DNA of 64,000 bases from Xenopus tropicalis (lineage: Eukaryota > Chordata > Amphibia > Anura > Pipidae), in assembly GCF_000004195.4 (NCBI RefSeq), contig NC_030684.2:111701429-111765428 (forward strand). Direction: 5' to 3'. Below are positions 34,109 through 49,605 of the stretch, in pieces. Below the pieces are notes generated by a model. It was not told where the DNA came from and made no database searches. It saw only the letters and a program-made list of their open reading frames with translations. Made by a program: the position numbers and the translations under genes. Each line of letters opens with the position of its first letter. Positions within the stretch are counted from its first letter, which is position 1.

Positions 34109-34695
34109 TAATGCCATACATAGTAACATAGTAAGTTGGGTTGAAAAAAGACATACGTCCATCAAGTTCAACCATGCTTATATTTGCGGCAAACCAAAAA
34201 TTGCTTTCCAAAAATACGCGTCATGCACCCCATTTGATCCTACCTGTGCCTGCACCCGAATAAATGAAATACGCTCGAATGCAGGCACATGTAGCCGGTA
34301 TCTCCTCCGGAGAGAATCCTCGCCCAGTCTTTGTAAAACTAAGGTTAAAGACTACCTTTTGGAGCACTCGCCCAGCACCTGATCTGGAAACTGGCACTTA
34401 TATTGTAGTGTCACCCACTGTGACATGCAGCACTTATATTTGCCTATTTGTGTCTGTTAGTTACCCTCCCATATATATTGTAAGCTCTACGGGGCAGGGA
34501 CCTCCATCCTCTTGTGTCCTCGACTCTTAACTTATAGCAGCTGTATTTATTTTGTATTTATCTGTATTTATTGTTATACTTTGTATTTATCTATTATCTT
34601 ATTAACACCCTGTTTGTATTAATGTATTCTATTGTACAGCGCTGCGTACATAAGTAGCGCTTTATAAATAAAGATATACATACTTACATATATAT
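34109..34695 (+). mobile_element. LINE-type 3' end and adjoining frog repeat
   Basis: The first part contains TAACATAGTAAGTTGGGTTG and ATCAAGTTCAACC, a stretch common in frog genomes. The second part contains GTAAGCTCTACGGGGCAGGG and TTGTACAGCGCTGCGTACAT, and ends TAGCGCTTTATAAATAAAGA with a (TA)n/(CA)n tail, as in 3' ends of non-LTR elements. No reverse transcriptase frame is present, so this is a 5'-truncated remnant. Confidence 0.65.
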
Positions 34696-35400
34696 ATATA
34701 TACACACACACTTTAGGTTTCTGGGCCTTATTAAAGGTTGTCTACCTTAGATAATGAAGCTACACATTCCGTGTACAAAGAAATCCTGTAAAGGCAGCAA
34801 TGCAAAGCTTAGATAATGTACAGACGTCACCTTGGATGCTAGCACAGTGTTGCGCTGTGCCCAGAATAACACAATTACCCACATACCTTCCTGCCAGGGG
34901 GGGGGCAGGAGAGGAGGAAAGGGGGAATTCCACACAAAAACCCTGGCACTGCTACCAGCCCCACGGCGATATGTTAACCCAGGTATTTCAAACTGTCACA
35001 TACTGTTGGAGGATGATGGGAATTGTAGTTTACAATGTGAGATAATCCTAAAACTGACAAAATATTAATTGTTTTCATTGTATTCTTTTCTTTGAATTAT
35101 GCACATTGTTGTTTGCCAAGCGCAAATCTTCCCCATCATTACTGTTTGATATAAAGTTTACCCATCCTGGATACGCTGGATAGATTTATTTTTTACAGCC
35201 CCGAAGGCAGACAGCTACAGTATATGTGCAGTTCATGGAGAAGTGACACCAGGCAGCACATTATGTAGTATATACAGTATATTTCTTTAATCTAAACCTA
35301 TAAAGTATATGAAACGTGCCTGCCTGGGCTCACACAATACTGCCATTTCACAGCACTGAGATGCCAAAAGGCAGGATGCTCCCCCCGTGTTAGTCCCCCT
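34696..35400. other. Upstream flank of actc1
   Basis: No exon recognised. GATGATGGGAATTGTAGTTT at 35012-35031 is a ZNF143-like motif about 740 bp upstream of the actin start. A G run occurs near 34898. Confidence 0.4.
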
Positions 35401-35403
35401 GCA

Positions 35404-35433
35404 CAATTGTGCTGCACCTGTCTGCTCCATTTG
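35404..35433 (+). promoter_or_regulatory. E-box cluster upstream of actc1
   Basis: Three CANNTG sites occur within 30 bp: CAATTG (35404-35409), CACCTG (35415-35420) and CATTTG (35428-35433). MyoD-family factors bind such sites, and muscle actin promoters use them together with CArG boxes. Whether these ones are bound is inference. Confidence 0.45.
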
Positions 35434-35519
35434 CAGACCCCTGTGTCTGTACAAACTATTTCTTTCATTGTGCTGTTTTTTTTTGTCACCCAGCATTACA
35501 GACATGCTTTTTTGGGAAT

Positions 35520-35529
35520 CCCTATTTGG
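35520..35529 (+). promoter_or_regulatory. Distal CArG-like box CCCTATTTGG
   Basis: One base departs from CC(A/T)6GG. It lies about 230 bp upstream of the inferred start and would bind serum response factor more weakly than the proximal box. Confidence 0.55.
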
Positions 35530-35565
35530 CCATCCCTAGTAGTGCTCCCCCCACCTCCATACTTT

Positions 35566-35575
35566 CCATACATGG
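35566..35575 (+). promoter_or_regulatory. CArG-like box CCATACATGG
   Basis: Matches CC(A/T)6GG except for one C in the core. Located about 185 bp upstream of the inferred start, between the distal and proximal boxes. Confidence 0.4.
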
Positions 35576-35656
35576 GCTAAGGGGTCCAAAGACCCTGCCC
35601 TCCCCCCTCACCTACTCCATTAATGGCTTCTTTGCTATTCAATGGCCCAGAAGCTA

Positions 35657-35666
35657 CCAAATAAGG
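35657..35666 (+). promoter_or_regulatory. Proximal CArG box (SRF site) CCAAATAAGG
   Basis: A perfect CC(A/T)6GG about 95 bp upstream of the inferred start. Sarcomeric actin promoters depend on a proximal SRF site at this distance, so this is the strongest regulatory candidate in the window. Confidence 0.85.
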
Positions 35667-35723
35667 GCAGGCCGCCTGCCTTTCCCTCTGGAGCTCCCAC
35701 TGACTCCTCATCTCTAGGCAGGG

Positions 35724-35730
35724 TATAAAT
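35724..35730 (+). promoter_or_regulatory. actc1: TATA box of actc1 (TATAAAT)
   Basis: In GGGTATAAATTGAC. It sits about 30 bp before the inferred start at about 35754 and 58 bp downstream of the proximal CArG box. Confidence 0.85.
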
Positions 35731-35753
35731 TGACAGCTCAGTCCCCAAGGCAG

Positions 35754-35800
35754 CACCCAGCCAATTTAATCACAGCAACCAGCTCTCCTGTGCTGACCAG
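35754..35800 (+). other. actc1: actc1 exon 1 (5' untranslated)
   Basis: The start is placed by distance from the TATA box (a few bases uncertain). The exon ends GCTGACCAG followed by donor GTGAGTACT at 35801. A short non-coding first exon followed by a 1.5-kb intron fits vertebrate sarcomeric actin genes. Intron 1 is 35801-37363. Confidence 0.75.
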
Positions 35801-37363
35801 GTGAGTACTCTGTGGGACATACAGGTTGGTTCTTTGCTGCTGGACGGATCTCTGCTATTTCACTTTTGGGACAAGCCAAGATTCCACTGGTGTTCCAGCC
35901 ATCCTTCCTTTGGGATTATGATTTATTTCCAAATAGTTCATGGCACCTATGGCACAGAAAGGGCTATTTAGGATTTCCTTTAACCCTCTACACAGCACCA
36001 GAGTAGAAGCCAGTCACAGAAGTGGCTTCAACCATTGGCAGCCTAACTGCTTGTGGATTAAAGGACCCTATAGTTGGTTTCTCGTTTGCAGTTTGCAGAG
36101 GAATCTACAATTTTCACTTTAATATAAGGGGCAGTGTGAACCATACACTGTATTTATGGGGACACTGCAGGGAGCAGTATATTCCATGTTTATTTACCCG
36201 TGTAAGGAGAAAAGCCCCTGGGTGCTACTGGGCTCCAGTGTATAGGCATGTCATGGGCACAAGCACTGGGCAGCAGCCTGTATCCTACAAACATAGATAC
36301 AAAATTCCTAATGGGCCTTTACAATTGTATTAGAACTTTGAGGCCTAGTAAACATTTGGTTCCCAGGGATTCATGGCGTTACTATACAGTAGGCACGTGC
36401 TGGGCAGACACTGCCAGGAGAATGTAACTAGCCAAAGCCCCTTGCACCCTCCCAAATGTGTTCTGCAGACTCCTCTGGCAGCAATGTACTTAATAGTAAC
36501 TTCAACATGTCTAACCCTTACCCCTGTCATTCCCCACAACAGCTGAGAGTGGGGGGGGTAGGAAATTCATCTTTCTCACTGCGGTCATATGAAACTTGTT
36601 TTGCCAGCATGTGTTTTGGGGTGGAGAAAGATGGGAAGGGAGAGGGTGAGGTTAGTGTGTAGGAGACAGCTGCTTCTTGACATGTGAGACTGTAGGGTGG
36701 GGGCAAATATTTTTTTTTTGGGGGGGTGGGCATAGTCTTTAACTCTTTCAGCTTCAGAGAAGAAGTTATGCTAATTTTACCCTTTTAGTGCATTTTTTAT
36801 TCTTGATTCTACAACTAAGCTGAACTACTGTTTATATGACACCCTATCTTTCCAACCTCAGTGCTTGGAAGTTCATTCCTCTGCCAAGTATTTAAAATGA
36901 CAGGGTATTTTGCAGCCCACTTTTCATTTTTCATTCAAGTCATTTTTTACAATTACAAATAGCTGAGAGGTTTTTTTTGCCTCTGAAAGTTGGACTTCAG
37001 TTCCCAGCAGCCCCTGATACTGGGGGATGCTGGGACTTGTAGTGCAGCATGCTGAGAAATATAGTATAGCAGACAATTCTCCGATGTTGGTGCATGTTGA
37101 AATAACAGAGATAGGCACATAGACTTGCAGCACCTTTTATTAATCAGTAAATAGATAGAGCCTACAAGCATTCCCTGGATAAAGGCTCGCTGTGATGCTC
37201 TGAATGTGCAATTTTCAGTTATTTTGTTTCCCAAAGAAACAAGGTAGTAGTTTTGTTTGCTACTACAAAGCTACATTACTCAATTTAAATGCACTGTAAG
37301 AACTGCGTTGGGTAAAAAAACAGATGTGTGCTCAAAAACTCTCTCTTTCTGGCTCTCTGACAG
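35801..37363 (+). other. actc1: actc1 intron 1
   Basis: No coding exon inside. Two ZNF143-like half-palindromic motifs lie at 36994-37012 and 37026-37044 (GTTCCCAGCAGCC and GATGCTGGGACTTGTAGTG), facing each other. There is also a G/T homopolymer stretch near 36710-36728. The acceptor is CTGGCTCTCTGACAG. Confidence 0.6.
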
Positions 37364-42061
<4,698 letters not shown>

Positions 42062-42119
42062 AGAGTTTGCCTGTCTTCTTTGGGATGCTTTGCTTGCCAA
42101 TAAAAGGAACCATCTGCTC

Positions 42120-42570
42120 ATCCATGGCTTTGGCAGTTGCGTGTGAATGTTTCTATAGCAAATAAGAGTTTTGATGAGGTTCGGGGGCTGAAACTAATAA
42201 CTAAAGGTGCTTAAAGGGATCAAACCATAAAGGTGCTTACTTTAAAATACAGGCAAAATCACATGAGAACTAAGGCAGACAATAGGTGATCAGCACTTGC
42301 TGAATAGAAGGCAACTTGTGCATAAGCCGTAGCCTCTGAGAGAGAAACACATTTGCTTAAACACATTAGATTTGGAGTGTGGACACTGAGAAGCACAATG
42401 TTCCTATGGTGAAGAACATTAAAAAGTGCCTAACAACATAAATCTAAAATAAACAATGAGAAATGGAGCAACACTAATTAACAACAGCCATGCACAGGGC
42501 AGTAAATGCACACCAATAACAAAACTGGGGGTGGCAACAAAGGAAGAATGAAACAAACAATAACCTTTCT
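42120..42570. other. Downstream flank of actc1, nothing recognised
   Basis: No exon or element boundary seen. Confidence 0.4.
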
Positions 42571-42573
42571 AGC

Positions 42574-42725
42574 AGGGTCAGGCTGGGCTGATGGGACACT
42601 GGGACCCAGACCTGCTCCCCACCTGAAACAATGGGCTATCCCCCTGACCTCTTACCGTTCATGGCAGGAGAGAAGTAGGGATGAGGTGGCAGTCCCGATG
42701 GGCCCCAGACACCCCAGTCTGATGC
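42574..42725. mobile_element. hAT-like fragment (CAGGGTCAGGCTGGG ends)
   Basis: CAGGGTCAGGCTGGG at the left and CCCCAGTCTGATGCTG at the right are inverted and related to the CAGGTCCGGACTGG family. No clear target duplication. Confidence 0.5.
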
Positions 42726-42849
42726 TGCTTTCTAAGAAAGAAAGCAACAGTACAAACACATTCTTTTGAGAACACAACCAGCAAAAGGACAATAATCAAC
42801 TATATTAATTTGCCTTGCTATACCTATGCCAAATAAGCTGCAATTATAA

Positions 42850-43225
42850 CTATTCAGTTTATATAGCACCAACATATTCTGCAGCACTGTACAGATATTA
42901 TACATCATTCCTGCCTCAGTTGAGTTTATAATCTAAGGCCCCTTTAAATACCTATACACACATTATGGTCAATATTATTGACTTCGCAGAGTCGGACTGG
43001 GCAGAGCATAAGGTACACATGTGGGGTGGGGGGAATAGGCTGGCAGTGGGGCCAGGGGGGGTGGGGACCCCTGGGCTAGCAGACTCAGTGGGCCTCGCAT
43101 ACCCAAGTCAAATCATGGACATTTAACATGCCTGTATGCTGTAGGGAAGTGGGAGTAAAGTGGAATACCCAGGGGAAACCCACGCAGACATGGGGAGAAC
43201 ATATAAACAGCATTTAAACTTTTAT
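42850..43225 (-). mobile_element. Frog retroposon fragment split by a hAT-like insert
   Basis: The left part (TATAGCACCAACATATTCTG, CAGCACTGTACAGAT, GAGTTTATAATCTAAGGCCC) and the right part (GTGGAATACCCAGGGGAAAC, ACGCAGACATGGGGAGAACA) are consecutive blocks of a common vertebrate retroposon. They are separated by sequence starting CAGAGTCGGACTGGGCAGAG at about 42988, which looks like an inserted hAT-type MITE ending near 43110. A short sister fragment lies at 60820-60870. Confidence 0.55.
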
Positions 43226-43328
43226 AGCCCTATACCTACACGATATTAAAAGGAAAAAATCTGCATTTTTTATTGAAGCTTTGGTTATTAACTGGGTGAG
43301 GTTGTGCAAATACATGTATTATTAATAT

Positions 43329-43362
43329 TATATATATATATATTTTTTTTTTTTTTTAAACT
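43329..43362. repeat. (AT)n followed by poly-T
   Basis: Short TATATATATATATATA run and then about 14 Ts. Confidence 0.85.
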
Positions 43363-43765
43363 TTAAGCCCCACTCACATGAATGTGTTGATATATTACGC
43401 CGGCCGAAGTGACATTTTATGAGCTTCTGGCATTGATCCATCCATGGCACACACTTAATAATGTCAGTGTTCCACATCTTAACAACCCCAGAGACTAGCG
43501 AGCATATAAAAATATATTAGAAACACTCTGCTTGATGGAGAGTATTATTATTATGTTCCACAGGTCGAACAGCTCGCACTCAGAGTGCTGTGACGATGGG
43601 TGGCACGTAACGACTTTTAGCAAAATGTTTCTTTTGTCTGTGTATGAATGAGATCCGGACTTACGTAATGCAGTGCTGAAACCTGTATTTATGTGTACCT
43701 GCATCAGACAGAGACTTTCTGCTGGCACTTACAGCGCCCTTATGCCTGCCCACTTGCCTTATATT

Positions 43766-43886
43766 TAGGACAGGACTGGCAATCAGTAAAATGTCATAAA
43801 CACTCACTATCTAGTGGACTTGGGGGGCAGTTTGGGCCTCTGTATTTGAAATGCCAGGGCCTTTTTTGAATCCCGATCAGGACCTG
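43766..43886 (-). mobile_element. Short hAT MITE with perfect 8-bp duplication
   Basis: CTTATATT occurs at 43758-43765 and 43887-43894. The ends TAGGACAGGACTGG and GATCAGGACCTG and the core GGGCCTCTGTATTTGAAATG match the 15.28-kb family in reverse. It is 121 bp, an internally shortened copy. Confidence 0.75.
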
Positions 43887-43894
43887 CTTATATT

Positions 43895-44654
43895 CCCACA
43901 TTTCCCAACTATACTGCATTTCCAGACAGTCCTGCAAACTTTTGGGGGGGTTGGGAAGATCTGTTTCAACCCACAGAGAGATCGCACTTGCCCCTAGAAC
44001 GTGTTCATCAATTTTATTGCTGTTTGGCACTTGAAACCAAGAATGCTTTCTGTAAACTGAACACTCTAAACACTCTCCGATGCCAAACTCAAATAGCTCT
44101 GCTGCTCGGAACTGAAACCCAAAGCAACAGCTACTCAGCACTCCTATTGCAGAAGAAAAACCTCATTTTACCCCTATGTACACTATGTATGTTGCTTTTT
44201 AAATACAGTGCTTTATGCTAAAACAAAACAATCCCAAAAATGAGCTCCATTCCACTTATAAATAGATAGATATTGAAATTTGAGATATTTGTATCCCATG
44301 TACAAATAACCTCATGTGCTACCTCTATGGGACAAAATATGCAAAGTTGCTAGAGAGTACATGGTGCATAAGGGGTGGCACAGACAGAGCTCTAACCTTC
44401 CGGCACAGCTGCCCAGCCTTCTGTTTCAGATTAACAGGGTATTATGACTGCCCCCTGATATGTGGCACCACGAAGGTCCTTTGTAGGGTGTTGCTGACTC
44501 ACCTCTGCCAATCACCAATGACTTCTCCTGTAGCACAGATTCCTGTTATGTAAAGTAACTATAGGTCCAGCTGTTTGAGAGGAAACGTAGGGAGGGGCTG
44601 TCAGGGCCCCATAGGCTCAATGTAAATAATAACAGCTGTGGGTTCATAGCATTT
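43895..44654. other. Intergenic, nothing recognised
   Basis: No gene or clear element seen. Confidence 0.4.
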
Positions 44655-44669
44655 GTTTCTGTTATTGAT

Positions 44670-45124
44670 AAAAAATTGGTTGATAGGATGGAGCACGCCA
44701 GGACCACTTAATAAATAAAAATATCCTTTATTGTAGACTTAGATTAAAACCATATTGTACAACTCAGACCCCCCAGCTTAACGCGTTTCATGGCTCAAGC
44801 GCCACTTCATCAGAAGCTACAACCAGAGTCTCTCCCACACCAATCCCTTAAATGGTGTGGGAGAGACTCTGGTTGTAGCTTCTGATGAAGTGGCGCTTGA
44901 GCCATGAAACGCGTTAAGCTGGGGGGTCTGAGTTGTACAATATGGTTTTAATCTAAGTCTACAATAAAGGATATTTTTATTTATTAAGTGGTCCTGGCGT
45001 GCTCCATCCTATCAACCAATTTTTGCCAGTAACCACGCCTGGATCGGCGGCGTTTTTGGATGTGCTAGCACGGGACGCTACTGATGCGGAACTACCCGGT
45101 GAGTGCTCCCTACGTTGTAGAGTA
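44670..45124 (-). mobile_element. Foldback retroposon-like element with 15-bp target duplication
   Basis: GTTTCTGTTATTGAT occurs at 44655-44669 and again at 45125-45139. Between them is an inverted repeat with arms of about 171 bp (44672-44842 and 44853-45024) around a 10-nt loop; I saw no mismatch in the stretches I compared. About 100 bp of unique sequence follows (GATCGGCGGCGTTTTTGGAT and on). Each arm carries GATGAAGTGGCGC and ATGAAACGCGTTAAGC. A long target duplication implies target-primed insertion rather than cut-and-paste transposition. Confidence 0.8.
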
Positions 45125-45144
45125 GTTTCTGTTATTGATGTTAG

Positions 45145-45212
<68 letters not shown>

Positions 45213-45253
45213 AATCTATCAGTTATCTATCTATCTATCAATATCTATCTATA

Positions 45254-45284
<31 letters not shown>

Positions 45285-45317
45285 ATCTATCTATCTATCT
45301 ATCTATCTATCATCTAT

Positions 45318-45354
<37 letters not shown>

Positions 45355-45356
45355 AA

Positions 45357-45387
<31 letters not shown>

Positions 45388-45434
45388 AATCTATCTATCT
45401 ATCTATCTATCATCTATCTATCTATCTATCTATC

Positions 45435-45519
<85 letters not shown>

Positions 45520-45696
45520 ATATATCATCTATCTATCTATCATCTATCTATCATCTATCTATCATCTATCTATCATCTATCTATCTATCTATCTATCTAT
45601 ATCTATCTATCTATATCTATCTATCTATCTATCTATCTATCATCTATCTATCTATCTATCTATCAATATCTATCTATCTATCTATCTATCTATCAA

Positions 45697-45772
<76 letters not shown>

Positions 45773-45794
45773 ATCTATCTCTATCAATCAATTG

Positions 45795-45847
<53 letters not shown>

Positions 45848-45857
45848 TCATCTATTT
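45145..45857. repeat. (TATC)n microsatellite, about 0.7 kb
   Basis: About 170 tetranucleotides with repeated interruptions of the types TATCATC, TATCAATATC and TATAATC. It begins five bases after the right target duplication of the neighbouring foldback. The 304-codon frame reading Tyr-Leu-Ser-Ile repeats is an artefact. Confidence 0.97.
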
Positions 45858-46427
45858 TAAAATATAAGGATATTACAGAGGAGTTCCATGACCATATAAA
45901 GGCACATGACTAAAGGCCGAGTGCTTTTATACAGGTCGTGGAGCTCCAAGGTGACTTTTAATATCGTTATATTTTACAGCAGGGATACATTACATCTCAG
46001 TGAGTCATGTGACGGTAATTACATCACTAAGCACTGATTATAACTGATGACATCACTAAGTGCCATTTAATTATATGGTTAAATTACTGTGATACAATGT
46101 AGGTAGCTCTCTGTGATATATAGTTTATAATAATCTTTTGTAAAGTATAGGAGGTCCTTTTACCCCACTATGTTTTTTTACCCCTGCGGCCAGTTCTTTT
46201 TCCTTAACCTTTTTTGACTCCTTTAACATTACATAGCGGGTAAGTGATGGAGGCTAAGGGTATCTATTTTCCTTCATTGTAAGTGATAATATTCTGATTT
46301 AAAGGAGCAGGAGTCCTGAAACATCCAGGGATTATTAACCTGTACCTGCATTTCCCTGCCCCTCACCTGCACGTAATTGCTGGTCAAGCACATGAAAATC
46401 ACGAGTGAATCATAAATATTGTACGTC
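45858..46427. other. Intergenic, nothing recognised
   Basis: TCACTAAGCACTGATTATAA and a nearby similar stretch (46022, 46052) form a short direct repeat. No gene seen. Confidence 0.4.
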
Positions 46428-46520
46428 ACCCCCCCCCCCCCCCACGAGCCCCCTGTATAGAGAAAGCAGACCATGGCGACCCAGCGGAGTTGGAGTATGC
46501 TTTCTCTATAGTTACTACAC
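46428..46520. repeat. Poly-C tract and adjacent hairpin
   Basis: Fifteen or more Cs at 46429-46443. It is followed by TGTATAGAGAAAGCA (46456) and TGCTTTCTCTATAGT (46498), which pair as a stem around a 28-nt loop. Confidence 0.7.
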
Positions 46521-47204
46521 TCCTCTTAACCTATTGCCTGGGACACAAAAATGGCCCCCCAAGCAGTTTATGAGAAGCCTCTGTGATGCGCCTAAATAAC
46601 CATAAACTGAACTGAATCATTCAAAGAAGTGTATGACAGTGTATGATAAATGTGGGAATTCCCCAGGCAGCAGCCCAATGAGGCGCAAATGACAGCTTGG
46701 TCACCAAAGGGTTAATCCAGATGTGACATTCTGTCCATGAAGGAACCTAGAAGTAGAGCCTGAGCTATCTGGGTCACAAGGGAATTAACCTAGTCCTGCA
46801 GATTAGTGGATGTGCAGCTCGCAACTGACACAGCACAGACACTGCAACCGCAGAGCCAAAATAACAGCTCGTAACCCCTTCCTTGCCAGGAGGCACACTC
46901 AGAGGTACCTGGTCCCATACAGATATATTCTGTGCCACCCAGCTCCTAGTGGCATTCTTCCTTAACTGAATGCATCAGTGCAAAGTCCAAGGGCCCAGGC
47001 ATCTAAGTCATGCCCTCATATCAATGGGAGTCAGGGAGGGAGTGCAGCATTCACCTGTTAATGTGTGTGGAGGGGGGATGAAGCACTATACAAAAATAAT
47101 CTGTATATCCTTATACCAAATAAAAAAAAAACATGTTCATTCAGGGCCAGTGGTGGAGGAATTGGTGGGGTGGTGGAAAAGTTGGCAAAGTTTATCAAGC
47201 TCAG
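46521..47204. other. Intergenic, nothing recognised
   Basis: No gene or element boundary seen. Confidence 0.4.
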
Positions 47205-47213
47205 TTCTCCAAT

Positions 47214-47534
47214 AGGGTTGCCACCTGGCTGGTATTTTACTGGCCTAGCTGGTAAAATCCCAGTCAAGGCCAGGGCCGATATTACACATTTACTGGCAAT
47301 GTATTTATGGTAAATTTTAATAACTGGCCTGCCTCCAATCTGCCCTTTTTTCCTGTATTAGTGCCTAAACTTAATTAATCCTCTGACACTTCCTTACTTC
47401 ATGATACGCCCGGCCCTCAGTGTGATGATCTGCCCCCACAATGTCACAACCCCACCCACTCTGTCACGACCCCGCCTACTTGATGTCACAGCCCACCCCC
47501 TTGAAAACAAGCCCCCAGCCAGGTGGCAATCTTA
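47214..47534 (+). mobile_element. MITE with GGGTTGCCACCTGGCTGG ends and 9-bp duplication
   Basis: TTCTCCAAT occurs at 47205-47213 and 47535-47543. The ends AGGGTTGCCACCTGGCTGG and CCAGCCAGGTGGCAATC are inverted. An 8-9-bp duplication would fit hAT or MULE classes. A partial relative (CCGATATTTTACCAGTTGGT to GATGCCAACCCT) lies at 49475-49605. Confidence 0.8.
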
Positions 47535-47544
47535 TTCTCCAATT

Positions 47545-49470
47545 TGCCAAAGAGGGGAAAAAATCCTTTCCTAACACCAAAAGGGCAATTGGGACCAGAT
47601 ACTGGATCAGCCTCGTGCTAACAGTTTTAATTCTCTTTCTGTCTAACCCTTTCTTTAAACTATCTAATGTATCTTCCATTGCATTCTAGGGAGAAAATTC
47701 CATGATTTCCAAAGCTCCCCAGCAGGGTATAGTTAAAAAGAAGGAATAGAAAGTTTGGGGCTCCAGTCAGAGGGTTGGGGAGGGATAATAAGGTAAAGCT
47801 GGCATAGTCTACTAATTCTTTTATATACCAAAGATGTTACCCTTGCCTAATGCATTTGCCAGGTAATATCTGCACAAGATACAAGGTATGAGATTTGTAC
47901 TGTACATACAAAACAGCCAACTAGTCCTTCCTCCAAGATCCCCTAGAGATGAGGTTACAAATGCCACAGTGTTATGAATGGTTTTGCAGGCCCATGGTAG
48001 TAGCTTAAATTTCATCCTTTGCCCAATGTGATAACTAGCTATAAGTGCACAGCTCAGATTGCTGACACTTAGAGAGATGTGCTGAGCGTAGCCATAGGGA
48101 GGGCTGTCTGCACGTGGCCCCTTGGGCTGGCTCAAAAATGGCACATTTCAATTCTGTGGCTCTGTAGCTTGGTATTCAAACTGCCCGGAGAGATCTCACA
48201 ACAGTACGGTCACCCACAGAAACCAATCAGCACCTGTGCAATTTTGTTTGTGTTTACTAAATAAGCCACAATGTTACAGAAATTTAGATAATTAAAAAAA
48301 AAAAAAGATCCTATCAGCTGAATGATTTATGGCATCCAAATAGGAAAAGTTGTGCTTAGGGAACCAGAATGGATCTAAAATCAATAATCCAGTGTATAAG
48401 AGAGGCAGTAGTGAAATCATTACCCTAGAGCTGCTTCCATTCCTTTTTAGGCTTTGCTACCATCAGAGGCACACGCCTAGTGGGGCCATATAGCACATCG
48501 TTGCACCCCACAGAGCAGCAGTAGGACGGTACTACAAAGGACACCCATATATATATACAGTACATTCAAACACAAATACATTCTATAATGGATGGCAGGC
48601 ATGTATAAAGAGATTTGTATGTGGCCTTTCTGAGAAGGAAACTTCTTAAATAAATAAATTAATTAATTAAATGAATTTTAGCTTCATTACTTTTCTGTCC
48701 TTGTAATTTGAGTTTAAAATGCCAGTTGCAAGGCATAAACAATGTGCACCACCAGGGGGCAGTGTGGAGAGCCAAGTTGTGAGGCCCCATGGGCACAGAA
48801 AGGCATGTGAATGCAGGGAATGTGGGGAACAGAGAGGCACAGGGTTACTGAGTGTATCTTTTTATGTAAATCTAAAATCTATGTGCACTTTGCCTTAATT
48901 GTTTCAAATATACTATGTATCAAATTCTGTTTCTAGTGTGAGTGAGAGTATTGGGTCAGTGTCTGATATCCAATCCCCCCCACACAGGGCATTAGGGAGG
49001 GCATGAAAGCTGCTCCATCCCCACAGCTCTCAGTACTGCACAAAAATTCTGGAGCAGAGTGATCCATACAGGGTTAGGCTGGCTTGCCAAAGTACCAGAG
49101 GGTCTCTCAGCGGGCCGAAGCCATAGTAACTGCTATTAACACTTCCACTCCTATTTCCACAATAGGCCTATAACTATTTATAATCTAATTACTATGAGAG
49201 TGGGTCCTGCATGTCATATTCTCACTGAATTTATTTTCTGTTTGCTTAAGGACAGAAAACAGCAGGAAAAGTTAAAGAACAACTATACATTTATTTCTTT
49301 AATTTAGCTATGGATTTGTGTTATAGAAATATTAAGGGGTGAATGTACAAGACATATTTATTTTCCTTTTGCTTTATTTCCCCAAAATGTCAGTGGAGCA
49401 AATGTTTGTAGTTTTTGTTTTTCCACTGTCTTTATGGCAAACTGGCCTTATCAGAGCCCATAAAGGTTCC
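47545..49470. other. Intergenic, nothing recognised
   Basis: Contains an A run (48294-48306) and an AATTAATTAATTAAA run near 48657. No gene supported. Confidence 0.4.
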
Positions 49471-49474
49471 TACC

Positions 49475-49605
49475 TAGCCGATATTTTACCAGTTGGTATT
49501 TTACTAGTCGGTGTAAAATACTGCTTGATGCCAATATTATTTCTAGGTAAGAAAGAAAAATATAGGTAGGTCGCTATGTTTTTCCCAAAAAAGATGCCAA
49601 CCCTA
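49475..49605 (+). mobile_element. Partial relative of the 47.2-kb MITE
   Basis: CCGATATTTTACCAGTTGGT and TATTTTACTAGTCGG match the left part, and ATGCCAACCCT the end of that family. Target duplication not resolved. Confidence 0.4.

Noticed and set aside
44999..45913. 304-codon open frame reading Tyr-Leu-Ser-Ile repeats
   Set aside because: It is a translation of the TATC microsatellite, not a protein gene.
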